A stretch of DNA of 64,000 bases from Dysidea avara (taxonomy: Eukaryota > Porifera > Demospongiae > Dictyoceratida > Dysideidae), in assembly GCF_963678975.1 (NCBI RefSeq), contig NC_089281.1:12157318-12221317 (forward strand), read 5' to 3'. Within the stretch, counting starts at the first letter, position 1. Every line of letters starts with the position of its first letter. The position numbers and the translations under genes were made by a program. Under the pieces are notes generated by a model, which saw nothing but the letters and a program-made list of their open reading frames with translations, had not been told where the DNA came from and did no database searches. Positions 49,501-56,884 of this stretch are shown here, piece after piece.

Positions 49501-52500
49501 TGAATCGTAATTAATCAGTGGGAAACTTCTTCAGGTATATAGGGCATCTCCCATGAGTCCAATCTGCCCAGATATCTTAGTGCCTTCAAAATTCAGTTTT
49601 TCACAAATACATACAGCCATACAGTCTTCGACGATTTAAAAGGTTTAAAGGCAAGGAAGTGTCAAGGCCAACCATAGGCTGGCTTTGGAACTTGTAATTA
49701 CTAAAAGAAGTGACATCTGCACAAAAAAAACCAGCCAAGCTGTTGAAATAGGTGTAGCATTAAAAGGCCTGGGTTAAAGAAGTTTTGAAATCAAAAGTGG
49801 CGGCTAAGAAATTCTGCTATGACGTTGATGCTAATAATGGCTATATATTAGCATTAACATCATTGCAGCCATTTCTTGGCCGCCACTTTTGATTTCACAA
49901 CTTTTTTTTAACCCAGGCTTTTTAAGGCTGCATCTTTTGGCTATTTTTGTGTGGATTAGAGTACTACAGACAATTTGCGAAAATATATGGGCTATTATAG
50001 TGTAAGTAACTATATACCTTATTTACATGTGTATGCTAGTTAATACCTTTAATATTTGGCCGCCTTCAGGGTATCTTTGCAAAATGCTCTTCACAAGCTT
50101 TGTAAGGGGAGGAACTTGTATTCCAATATTCCTTTCCCAATGAACATCTATAATATATAGCTAATAAGCACACATCAAATACAAGGCACTGTTAACACAT
50201 TGTGTCACAACTGTCATTGACACATACAAGCATAAACCCTACAACCCAGTATCATGGCTGTAAAAAAAGGCGCACTCAACAAAGTAAAATAAAAGAAAAA
50301 AACAGCAACTAATAAAAGAACTGTAAAGTTTCAAACTTGATCTTTTATCGTTGACTTGCATTGTGTTCTACATTCAATCTTGTTGCTTTCCTACTAGTAA
50401 TTTGGGCACCTTTTTCAGAAGAGTAAAAAGGTGGCCAAATTACTAGCCAATTAAGTTTAAAAGGAATGAATTAAAATGCAGCAAGACTGAATAGGCCTTA
50501 TTCACTGAATTAATTTTGTAGCACTTATAACCCGTTGCGAAGGAGTTGTCCGCCAATGTTCGCCATTTGCAGTACCTTAACCATGGTAACATCACTATTC
50601 TCCGCCAAATTCACCATTTGCAGTACCGTAACTATGGTAACATGATAGCAACTGTCGTGCTCGCCCAGTTTTAGAACTCAAAATTACATCCGAAAAGCCA
50701 TCACCATGGTAAATAGGGATCCTTGTATGGCTTCGCGTGACATCAGATGGCACTTACTGTTCTAAATGAATAAGGTCTATACTGTATTAAGTGACTACTC
50801 TATTTGATTCTAATGTTTATTGTGTAATATTATTGATGCCTGGACAGGTTCTGACTAGGTCAGTGTTTAAGTCTGCAACTATTAGACTAGTATATGTGAC
50901 CGGATTTCACATAACAAGGCTTCCACACACACAAAATCAAACTTACGTTTTTACCAGAAATGGATTGCTGGCCTAATACACTATCATATTCCACACTGTA
51001 CTTCCTTCAGGACTGGCAAGTCTGGTTTCTGTGGCAGCTTTCTTCCGACCCTGTCAAAGCCACGAGTGAGAGATTGGTGCCATTGAATGGCCATGGCTTT
51101 GTGATAATGGTGTGTAGTGAGCTGGGACTTCACAGAGAGCTCACCAATAGTGTTCTCAGTCAATTTGGAGTGATTTGAGGGCCATGGAGGGCCATGGAGA
51201 GCCCAAACTTGGCCTCTGGATTCCAATCGTCTCCTTGCTTCATTTTATACCCCTATATTAAGCCCACCCACCGCCCCCGACCCTCCCACTCTATTACTAC
51301 CACCTGTGATATTATTACCCGCTCGAGAAAAGCTTCCCAAAACAGGGCTAATTTTGGGTATCAGAAATGTGTACACCCACTCAGTGAGTAAATAGATGCA
51401 TACTTGGTGCAAATTTTGTTTGCACAGCTGTAGGCACTGGGAAGTTATTACACAATGATTACTTAAAATCGCCATATCTCCTAACGAAGCTTTGTGCGTC
51501 GAAGCCGGGTTTTGTCAAATTCAGTCACATATACAGTATCAATTTAATAGCAGTGATTGAGGATAGGAAAAGAAATGTGCTAAGCTGTTCAGCTTACAGG
51601 TTGCTTTCCAACTAGTAGTAAACTAAAATTATCGCTGTTAACTCTTTGAGTATGAACCCATCTGTATTAAGTATACCTCCTGATATAATTAATACTGACT
51701 AAACAGTGATTTAGCTTTGGATATTCATCAAACATATAAGTGCATCCAACAATTTTTCCTGCATACAGTGGAACCTGTCTAAATCGGTCACCCTCAGGCC
51801 AGAAATATTTGGCCTTTATAGAGAGATGGCTGCCTAACTCAATATCCTCCATAAAGCAGTCATAGGCCACAAACTGAGGTTTGGCCTTTATACAAAGGTT
51901 CCAGGGACTTATATATTCAGGTTTAGCTATAAAAATGCATTTAGCTACACTCCAGTACATCGCTTACTTACATAGCTAGCAGATAAATTAGCAGAAAAGA
52001 GCCTCAGTGAAGCATAGATAATATATACCTTATATACTATCTATGGGTAAGGTATATATTATCTATGAGTGAAGGTACTCTGAGTTTGGAGACAGCGATT
52101 GAGCTGATTATGGTCCCTGGCTACAAAGTCTGTGAGTAACAAGTTGATGTTGTGCTACTTCTAAAAACCAGTCGCCATGCAGCTAGCTAACTCATCTGGA
52201 ATTAACTATAGACAGTATATGCTGCTATGAATTAACCAACTATGTATTACTATTTTACAATAGGGTAGTTTTGAGTTGTGCAATAATATTATTAGTTAAT
52301 TGTCGTATTTCGTAATTCATGAAATATTCGTAATTCGTTCAATTACATTGCTATGCACTGCTAAGGAAGCGTTTGGTAAACCATATACCTATGGGTAAAC
52401 AAACCGCTTTTACCAACATATTACGCACAGAAGTATCTTCTAAACTGTTTTTTATAGTGTGACTAACGTGTTTTTTTCCATAAATTCTCTCGACAAAGCC

Positions 52501-55500
52501 TCAAAGCTGCTCTTCATTTTTGTTCACGTACGTTAGTGATACACCCCCTTTCGAAGCGATAGGCTATTCCTGGTAGTGTACGAGGCCTGCACCGTTGTTT
52601 TTCAGTTGCTAAACGCCTGAAAACCTCAAGGGGAAGGTATTCTGAGGAAAGTCGCCACACCCGTATTTCAGTCCGCCGAAAAGAAACCACAAGTTCACCT
52701 GTGCAGAAGTTTAATATAGACTTCATTTCACTTTTACTTCTTACGTAAAAGCTGCTTTTACCATTATTTAACGATTTTGCTCACGTGGGTGCGTACGGAC
52801 AAACATAGATAGGTAGGTAGATAGGTAGTCTCGCGTAGCCAGACCGCTTTTTTCTCTTTGTCATTGGGTAGGGAGAAAAAAGGGTCTGGAACAGTTCGAA
52901 TCCCACACTCGTCTTGGCACTCCCCAGATAATTGGGGGGTGTTAACCAAAGAAACGTGATGCGTTTTCAAATAGTAGCCGCTTGCATCAATCAATTGCAA
53001 GCGCGTATTTATAAACCGATTAGCATCTAAAGCTGCCTTTGAGGCGATAATAGATTGAATCGATTGTTAGTTCTTTAAGTAAGTTAAATCTTTGTTTATT
53101 GTTGTGCTGTGGCATTCTTGTTACAATGGAGTTTAAGCGCATGGGTTGCATACTTATGACATAGACTCGTGACGTGTCAAGACGATTGTGGGATTCAAAC
53201 TGTTCCAGACCCTTTTTTCTCCCCACCCAATGACAAAGAGAAAAAAGCGGTCTGGCCACGCGAGACTAGTAGATAGGTACACACACACACACACACTTTT
53301 ATGAAAACAATTTCAGTAAACCAGGCGCACGCCTGGTTTAAAAACAGGCGCACGCCTGGTTTAAAAACAGGGACTTCCTTAAAGACGACGAACTGTTAAC
53401 TACACAATTGCAAATCCAGGATCAAGATAGTAAGGTGAGCTTTAATTAGAATCACACGAAGAGGCAAAGCCATGGATAGTCTGGCGCGGCCGCCCCTTCG
53501 CAAGTGGTCATGAGCTTTTCTATACTGTGCGTTTATAACTTTTCCATATTACAGAAGTATAAAGTAGTGCAGCTAGTTTACTCACCATAAGGCCATACCT
53601 AAACTTTGATCTTATGTTGCGCGGGCAAAATTATTTTATTGTATCCGGTGTTACTGAACACCCTAATGAGAGCTTTGTAAATTTGGGTAGGTAGGTCGGT
53701 TTGAAAATGAAAATGATAAAAATTTTAAACACAAGCATACAAAATGCAAATAAGGCCCCTATTTGGTGATTATTAGTTTCTCATCCACCGCCCGCATCCT
53801 TCTCAAGCTACCGCATGGTAAGCCATTATTTGCTCAGAAGAACACATGATACCAAACTGGTATAATTTTTTGTTGATGAACGCTACAATGCGCTATATAT
53901 CACCAGGAGAACTGTTGTTTTCCTTAGCAAATTGCTGCAGTACCAGTTGCAATTGTGTTCTATCGACTTCATCAAAGCAGGCTTTCAGTTGACTGTCGAA
54001 AAACAGTTGGCGAACACGAAAAGTAGAATCAGCTGGTGAAGGAAATGTTTGTAGTAAGAAAGGAAGACAATTTCGACAAGGTCTGTATCAGTGTGTTAAT
54101 ATTATAAAATAATGGCATAATGGTAATACCCTCCTGCCCTCATCATAATAATTATAAAGGCTGGATGAGAAACTAATAATCACCAAATAGGGGCCTAATG
54201 AATGTAGCTATAATAGTACATACACAGTTAAAAATCTAGATTTCATACTCTTCTAGTAGCATCAGATATCTCCAAAAGAGCTTTCCCATCGTATTCTACA
54301 ATTTTAGAGCATTGGACGATCTTCAATGGTCCCTTTTGGACTATATCACGAGGGTGCTGATGACGTGTTATCTTTAATTAAGTACACATGGTCCGCACAC
54401 GTGATTTTCAAAATTATTTCATTTGAAGAAAAATGTAGTTGGTCGGGTCTCGCAACATAAGATCAAATAGGTATGGCCTAATGGCTGTAGCTGGCCGCTT
54501 TGTGAGAGGCCTTTTGTGTAGCGAAGTGCTGTTTGGGACTGCTAAAGCTGGCTGTTATACGTGTTATAGAGGTGACCGCTTAATGCAAACTATTTCTGTA
54601 CAAACTGATTGGGAATTGGTCGGGATCATAGTCACGTGGCTGCTATGTTGAGGTGACTGCCCAACTCAGGTGACTGTTAAGGGAGGTTCCACTGGCATGA
54701 ATATCTTTAATCCACTGCAGTATTACTTTTATTATTACCAGTTATGTAGCCAGACCAGTATATGCATCTTGTATTACTGGTGGATAATCATGAGATGGTG
54801 CAATGTGGGCTAAGAGAATTTGCTCAGTATCTTGACTGGATGAATTGGTTCAGTTACAACCTGCTAATAGATTAACTTCTAGCCATAAGGGGCCAGTGGG
54901 TCTTTGAGTCATTGGCTGACCACTGTACAGTAGCCGCAACAGAGGCCAAGTATATAGCTTGTACATAACTGTGCTAATGTTAAGGCTGTAATAAGTAGCA
55001 TGACCAATTACCATTGACAATTATACTTGCTACTAGATATACTAGCATACTAGTCATCCTTAGAAACAACACAACTTCATTTCTAAGACCCATACTCTTG
55101 AGTTTGTGCAGTGTTTGCTGAAATACAGAACTGGGTCAAGGTTATAGTGGCATGTACCAAATCAGCCATAGCCGGCACATAATAATCTGTAACTTATAAG
55201 TGCCTGGTGTACATCAGTCCTACCTATGCAACAAATTTGCTTTCTGATAGCAAGCGATTGTGTCAATCAATGTGTAAAATATTTCAGAAAATTGGCAAAA
55301 GGGAGAAAAAAATAAAAAAATCTCTTAGTCTTCCTTGAAGGGAAAAGAGTATTAAACTTTGTCACAACTAGAGATAAAAGCACAAATATTACATATATAG
55401 ATACCTTTCTGTTTTGAAATCAGCTTTCCTGAAGTTGAGAATATTTTCTGAGGTCCTTCATGCTCCTTTAATTTCTTTAGAGCATATTGGAACAGTTCAA

Positions 55501-55684
55501 CGCCTTCTGGGTGTTCCTTTACTTTGTCAATAATTAGCTGTTTTCTCACCTTCTCGGGTTTGCTTCCAAGTTCATCACAGTCTTCAGGTGAGAGCAATGC
55601 TAAATTCAGTAACTTAGGAACAATCTGATTAATATCAACATTACATAGAACAGTCTCAAATTCAGATTCTGTCATTGTATGTAT
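24963..55684 (-). CDS. CARD - three sacsin repeats - HEPN - PARP giant protein (five joined exons)
   Basis: Inferred join on the - strand: 55684-55405, 50147-50047, 45580-45322, 39620-26382, 25576-24963. Every junction has a GT donor and AG acceptor and keeps phase. The G ending exon 1 plus AT starting exon 2 gives Asp. Exon 2 ends in LQRYPEGGQILK and exon 3 opens ELIQNADDAGATE, the expected continuation of a sacsin repeat. Exon 3 ends HHIT+G and exon 4 opens AT+LPFIL, giving HHITDLPFIL. Exon 4 ends after PD+T and exon 5 opens TA+LPEEW. From the ATG at 55675 the join is 14,484 nt, a multiple of three, or 4,827 residues. Domain order: CARD, SRR1, SRR2, SRR3, J-like remnant, linker, HEPN, PARP. 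Human sacsin instead has an N-terminal ubiquitin-like domain and ends in HEPN. The joined architecture is inference; the parts are visible. Confidence 0.75.
25577..26381 (-). other. Intron between HEPN and PARP exons
   Basis: About 805 bases from the donor T|GTAAGT at 26382/26381 to the acceptor CTATAG before 25576. If the intron were retained, the frame would add Cys-Lys and stop (TAG at 26374-26376), giving a natural PARP-less isoform. No repeat or other gene recognised inside. Confidence 0.6.
26382..39620 (-). CDS. 13.2-kb exon: rest of sacsin repeat 1, repeats 2 and 3, HEPN
   Basis: A single uninterrupted exon of 13,239 nt (over 4,400 codons). Residue numbers count from the Met at 39618. 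Residues 1-1280 complete sacsin repeat 1 after its ATP site. Repeat 2 begins near 1284, with ELIQNADDARATE near 1304 and IGRFGIGFCSIYHLTD near 1375. Repeat 3 begins near 2286, with EFIQNADDAGASE near 2311 and LEGFGIGLNIAYHVTD near 2385. Around 4006-4063 a J-domain-like helix pair has HFY where HPD is expected. Then come an acidic stretch and a Pro/Ser/Thr-rich linker (about 4080-4240). A HEPN domain follows (4246-4388; SALVYLKQAIADF, CFLSHEVVEKCLKATYLA, LRDFVHQVSNHTIRCQY). GHKL-type ATP motifs make repeats 1 and 2 probably competent; repeat 3 lacks the GR of GRFG. Sacsin family function is chaperone-like; the role here is unknown. Confidence 0.92.
26455..26880 (-). other. HEPN domain
   Basis: Helical higher-eukaryote/prokaryote nucleotide-binding domain like the one that ends sacsin: YLKQAIADF, SHEVVEKCLKATYLA, LRDFVHQVSNHTIRCQY, then HVLAAAQEVFAKV. 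RDFVH has an Arg and a His but not the exact RxxxxH spacing of HEPN ribonucleases. Nucleotide binding is therefore likelier than RNA cleavage. Confidence 0.8.
32420..32765 (-). other. Sacsin repeat 3, variant ATP-binding segment
   Basis: EFIQNADDAGASEIVF and LLVYNNRKM are intact. The glycine loop reads LEGFGIGLNIAYHVTD, with GluGly where GlyArg stands in repeats 1 and 2. ATP binding or turnover here may be altered. Confidence 0.75.
35470..35770 (-). other. Sacsin repeat 2, ATP-binding segment
   Basis: Hsp90-like (GHKL) nucleotide pocket. The Asn-bearing helix ELIQNADDARATEVKF is followed by LLAYNNAVF and the glycine loop GRFGIGFCS, with YHLTD after it. All expected motifs are present. Confidence 0.85.
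39755..39870. repeat. Partial copy of the AAGAAATGGCTG palindromic MITE
   Basis: CCCAGCTATGAAAAAGAG, GTCAAGAAATGGCTG and a closing GGGCTGTTTTGGATTAG match the arms of 20018-20342. Lies in the intron upstream of the 13.2-kb exon. Confidence 0.55.
40169..41278 (+). pseudogene. Non-LTR retroelement ORF1-like protein with PHD finger (broken)
   Basis: The first part (40169-40516) encodes a PHD-type finger: YACVSCSENV, CISCDWCGQWKHSKCAGL, FFCKLCQ, then a coiled-coil-like EKQNSIAAKMNVIEEKL. The second part (about 40690-41278), in the same frame, encodes VVYGIKES, RDCLRLGKFN, RPLLVKLS and IPEGIQIKPDMNKEEKLREQ. This is the pattern of ORF1 proteins of CR1/L2-like retrotransposons. Four in-frame stops separate them (40514, 40520, 40670 and 40688 areas). 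A (TAA)n tail at 41393-41410 fits the 3' end of such an element. No reverse transcriptase is present, so it is a short or internally deleted copy in an intron of the - strand gene. Confidence 0.65.
41393..41410 (+). repeat. (TAA)n tail of the retroelement
   Basis: Six uninterrupted ATA/TAA units about 115 bases after the ORF1-like stop, typical of CR1/L2-type 3' ends. Confidence 0.6.
41411..42420. other. Intronic sequence, no gene recognised
   Basis: A diverged copy of the CTCTATT.AGTATCTCAA motif lies near 41465-41490. The rest has short direct repeats (TAATTAGCTTGAAG twice near 42168-42195) and no coding signal I can support. Confidence 0.4.
42436..43055 (+). pseudogene. Ulp1-like protease and PHD finger remnant of a transposon
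   Basis: Fragments in shifting frames encode NDDSMIYLYNSAY, GAADCGL followed in another frame by YAIATLTCLAHDKDP, and LWPHLREILETGKVSS. This is the end of an Ulp1/C48-like cysteine protease as found in many invertebrate transposons; the DCG is the Cys motif. Next come EIHYICRIPGEWSNMVCCNEC and, after a stop replacing Trp (TAG at 42961), FHATCVDY and YCDQCTKK, a PHD-like finger. At least one frameshift and several stops make it non-functional. Confidence 0.6.
43064..43103. repeat. Perfect short palindrome
   Basis: AAGAGTATATAATGTGGG is followed immediately by its exact inverse, giving a 40-base hairpin just after the Ulp1/PHD remnant. Confidence 0.75.
43104..44060. other. Intronic sequence without recognised gene
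   Basis: No domain-bearing frame. A TACTCTAATACAACAGTCAC-type copy of the dispersed motif lies near 43972-43995. Confidence 0.4.
44068..44275. mobile_element. Palindromic MITE, about 208 bp
   Basis: Starts ATGAAGTAGGGATCTA and ends with its inverse TAGATCCCTACTTCAT. AAGTAGTGAAACAAGAGATG and its complement mark the inner arms. No coding capacity. Confidence 0.75.
44325..44400 (+). repeat. tRNA-derived SINE fragment
   Basis: TTTGGGCATATAGACATGG, GAGGTCCCTGG and B box GGTTCGAACCC match the better preserved copies at 46362 and 49105 on the other strand. The A box half is degraded. Confidence 0.5.
45322..45580 (-). CDS. Exon with first ATP site of sacsin repeat 1
   Basis: 259-nt exon with acceptor TGTAACAG and donor ACTG|GTAAGT. 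It encodes ELIQNADDAGATEIKFMIDP, PALLSWNNAQFTENDWESI and VGRFGLGFISIHHIT, the complete GHKL ATP-binding core of sacsin repeat 1. The preceding exon supplies the YPEGGQILK lead and the next supplies DLPFILSN, so this is part of the giant gene. Confidence 0.88.
45760..46000 (+). repeat. Dispersed head repeat, copy A
   Basis: Shares CCAAGAAAATGCCATTTTCATG, GAACAGAAATTAACCAG, GGTAGGGCACCTCCTAT and CATTGAGATATG with copies at 46600-46860, 48148-48480 and 49390-49600. All are in the same orientation within one intron. Confidence 0.6.
46362..46470 (-). repeat. tRNA-derived SINE, copy with A and B boxes
   Basis: On the - strand, TGGTAGAGTGGTAAAGG fits a pol III A box and GGTTTGAACCC a B box, about 45 bases apart. 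An A/T-rich tail follows. A 3' composite repeat sits beside it. Confidence 0.65.
46597..46865 (+). repeat. Dispersed head repeat, copy B
   Basis: AGTGTGTCACGCAGCCAAA, CAACCAGTGTAGGCA, GGTAGGGCACC and CAAATTTGAGTTGAATCT match the other copies in this intron. Preceded by TGTGTGCTCTATTAGAGTA. Confidence 0.6.
47035..47235 (+). repeat. AAGAAATGGCTG MITE, half copy
   Basis: AGCCAAGCTGTGAAAAAGGG, AAAGGCCAGTGTGAAAAAG and GGCCAAGAAATGGCTG match one arm of 20018-20342. The other arm is absent. Confidence 0.6.
47336..47430 (+). repeat. Head repeat fragment, copy C
   Basis: ATCAGAACACACGAAGTGTG then TTGTACGGCCAAGTACAACC: the terminal palindrome and GCGGCC-like block of the same head family. Confidence 0.5.
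47545..47610 (+). repeat. tRNA-derived SINE, A-box half
   Basis: CAACTGACAGCAG and AGCGGTAAAGGGTTTGGG match the 5' half of the SINE at 46362-46470, in the opposite orientation. No B box. Confidence 0.45.
47706..48147. mobile_element. MITE with TTAGGC ends and 6-bp target duplication
   Basis: 442 bp, ends TTAGGCTCCGGCCTATTATG and the near-perfect inverse ending GGCCGGTGCCTAA. Direct repeat CGATAG flanks both sides (47700-47705, 48148-48153). It interrupts a head repeat: removing it restores the ACACACGATAGTGTGTTG palindrome. The interior has repeated TATTATGC units and three CTATTAGAGTA-type motifs. Confidence 0.75.
48148..48480 (+). repeat. Dispersed head repeat, copy D
   Basis: Continues the head interrupted by the 47706-48147 MITE: GTGTTGTGCGGCCAAGTACA, CTGAACGGAAATTAACCAA, GGTAGGGCACCTCC and CCACTGAGATATGCACC. 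Confidence 0.65.
49105..49205 (-). repeat. tRNA-derived SINE, second copy with A and B boxes
   Basis: On the - strand, TGGCAGAGTGGTAAGGG (A box) and GGTTCAAAGCC (B box), preceded by GAGGTGAGCAACTGG as at 46470. Confidence 0.65.
49390..49610 (+). repeat. Dispersed head repeat, copy E
   Basis: TTGTGCTGCCAAGTATGGCC, AAGAAAACACCATTTTCATG and a degraded CAATCTGCCCAGATATC end. Preceded by TGTGTGCTCTATTAGAGTA as in copy B. Confidence 0.55.
49655..49965. repeat. AAGAAATGGCTG palindromic MITE, full copy
   Basis: The left arm with CCAGCCAAGCTGTTG and AAAGTGGCGGCTAAGAAAT faces the right arm GCAGCCATTTCTTGGCCGCC and AACCCAGGCTTTT. The centre is near 49845. Confidence 0.75.
50047..50147 (-). CDS. Small exon, start of sacsin repeat 1
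   Basis: 101-nt exon with acceptor TATTATAG and donor TTAAAG|GTATTA. Encodes VHWERNIGIQVPPLTKLVK and SILQRYPEGGQILK, the characteristic opening of a sacsin repeat. It begins with two bases of a codon completed by the G that ends the CARD exon. Confidence 0.82.
50150..51765. other. Intronic sequence, short duplications only
   Basis: Between 50530 and 50645, TTCGCCATTTGCAGTACC and TTCACCATTTGCAGTACC each lead into a GGTAACAT block, a diverged direct repeat. No domain-bearing frame seen. Confidence 0.45.
52143..52745 (-). repeat. 600-bp dispersed repeat, copy 2
   Basis: Reverse complement of 13115-13715 with apparently few mismatches and small indels. One 16-base block (ATACCTATGGGTAAAC near 52384) is present only here. 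Confidence 0.75.
52827..53267. mobile_element. Palindromic MITE with AGTCTCGCG ends
   Basis: Arms of about 85 bp: AGTCTCGCGTAGCCAGACCG, TTTGTCATTGGGTAGGGAG and GGGTCTGGAACAGTTCGAAT, mirrored at 53185-53267. No coding capacity. Flanked by an AGGTAGGTAGAT microsatellite and an (AC)n run. Confidence 0.8.
53279..53296 (+). repeat. (AC)n microsatellite
   Basis: Nine uninterrupted AC units. Confidence 0.9.
53320..53368 (+). repeat. Tandem duplication of a hairpin unit
   Basis: CAGGCGCACGCCTGGTTTAA occurs twice head to tail. Each contains the palindrome CCAGGCG.CGCCTGG. Confidence 0.7.
53754..54195. mobile_element. PIF/Harbinger-type MITE with TAA duplication
   Basis: 442 bp with ends GGCCCCTATTTGGTGATTAT and the perfect inverse ending AAATAGGGGCC. 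Flanked by TAA on both sides (53751-53753, 54196-54198), the usual PIF/Harbinger target duplication. The interior has a short - strand frame without a recognised domain. Confidence 0.75.
54700..55400. other. Intronic sequence, nothing recognised
   Basis: AT-rich intron just downstream (on the - strand) of the CARD exon. No exon-like segment with a sacsin or death-fold pattern is seen. Phase continuity between the flanking exons does not require one. Confidence 0.45.
55405..55684 (-). CDS. CARD-like death-fold exon
   Basis: Encodes MTESEFETVLCNVDINQIV, PKLLNLALLSPEDCDEL, KVRKQLIIDKVKEHPEG and VELFQYALKKLKEH. This helix pattern, with LLSPEDCDEL and the following charged helices, fits a CARD, a protein-assembly domain of innate immunity and cell-death pathways. 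The donor AAAG|GTATCT ends the exon one base into a codon, matching the small exon at 50147. An acceptor (CTGACAG) precedes ATACATACA-ATG in frame, so the ATG at 55675 may be either the true start or internal if the 61590-62314 exon joins. The CARD call is by pattern only; DED or DEATH are alternatives. Confidence 0.7.
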
Positions 55685-56574
55685 CTGTCAGAAACAACAT
55701 AATTGATTAAGCAACATTAATGATACAGGAGAAAGGTTGTATAGAAGATGTATATGAGTGGATATCTTTGAACAATTAATGTATACGTGCAATAGCCTGG
55801 AGATTTTGTTGATTTAATTTTGTTCATATATCAAGACTTACGATAGTGTGTCGTGCGGCCTAAGAAGCCAGCACGACACACGTGGGTATATTGACAGGAA
55901 GAAAGAAAACGTCATTTTCACAATTTTGTATCTCGGTGATCCCTTATCTGATTGGAACTAAATTTGTTACAGAGTTTCCTGCCAGCTAGGGGAGTCTACA
56001 TACCAAATTTAAAGGAAATCGCGCTAGCCATTTCCGAGATATGAGCTGCCAAAGTTTTTTACTTCGGTTTTTTTGTCTTCGTGTTTTCGCACACTTGCAA
56101 AAATTGCTATAACGCAAACGCGTACTCCGATCGCCTTGAAATTTGGCACACAGAAAGGGAATCCAAAGGCAAATCCTAGCATCAAATTTGGTGCAAATCC
56201 GATGAATGGTTCAGGAGTTATGACTGATTATTCACGTAAAACAAGATCGATTTGTTGTCACGCCTACAGGGTAAACCGCTACATGGAATGAGTTGAAAAT
56301 TGCTATGTAATATGGATGGAGTAACCATTGTAGGAGTGCCTTTTGGTGGTTTGAAAGGAATCGAGATAAAGACCATGGAGATATGACACAAAACCCAACC
56401 TGTGTCACAAATACGCGATCGACTTTCATGAATAAAAAAGTATTAGTTTTTACGCCTACTAGGCAAACCGCTTAGAGCAATGAGCTGAAAATCGGTGTAT
56501 AGCTGGAACAATCTTCATAGAAAGCCCTTGCAGCAGTACAGAAGAATCGGAGTACAAACCACTCAAATTATGCT

Positions 56575-56840
56575 GCTGTAATGGGGTGGATCCGGTGCTG
56601 CTTGTCCTTTTCACTTTTGAGGTCAGCAATTAGGTGTCTGCGGGGTTCTAGATCCTCAAAGGGCTCCTTTGGCCACTCTTTAGGATCAGCACCAATTGAC
56701 CTCATTCAAGTAGAGTCAAGACTCCCATTAATTAAGCAGTAACTTATTGAAATTTTTTTTCTCTCCTTTCTTTGTATGTTTAATTTGTTGTTTCTATTAT
56801 TATTCAACACTGTTAAAAAAATTTAAAAAAAAAAAGTAAC
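56575..56840 (+). mobile_element. Probable truncated retroelement 3' end in copy 2 head
   Basis: Sequence absent at the matching place of copy 1 (near 23470-23505). It ends in A-rich tracts (TTTAAAAAAAAAAAGTAAC). Short coding-like text on either strand is not identifiable. A 5'-truncated LINE tail is the likely explanation. Confidence 0.4.
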
Positions 56841-56884
56841 AAATGCGAGATCGAGATACTCTAATAGAACAGTCACCCTAATAG

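Larger units (their letters stand above)
51766..54694. mobile_element. Possible pogo/Tigger-like element or pair of ends
   Basis: CAGTGGAACCTGTCTAAATC at 51766 and the complement of CAGTGGAACCTCCCTTAACA ending at 54694 are inverted and match the usual pogo/Tigger end pattern, each followed by GTCACC-like repeats. No transposase lies between. The interior holds the 52143 repeat and two other MITEs. Whether this is one element or two unrelated ends is unclear. Confidence 0.4.

Noticed and set aside
51667..51960. 97-codon - strand frame as a gene
   Set aside because: Overlaps a pogo-like terminal repeat (CAGTGGAACC) and has no domain.
52514..52726. 70-codon frame as a conserved small protein
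   Set aside because: Part of the 600-bp dispersed repeat; the other copy at 13115-13715 has frame-breaking indels.
51766..54694. Autonomous pogo/Tigger element
   Set aside because: No transposase between the ends; kept only as possible ends.
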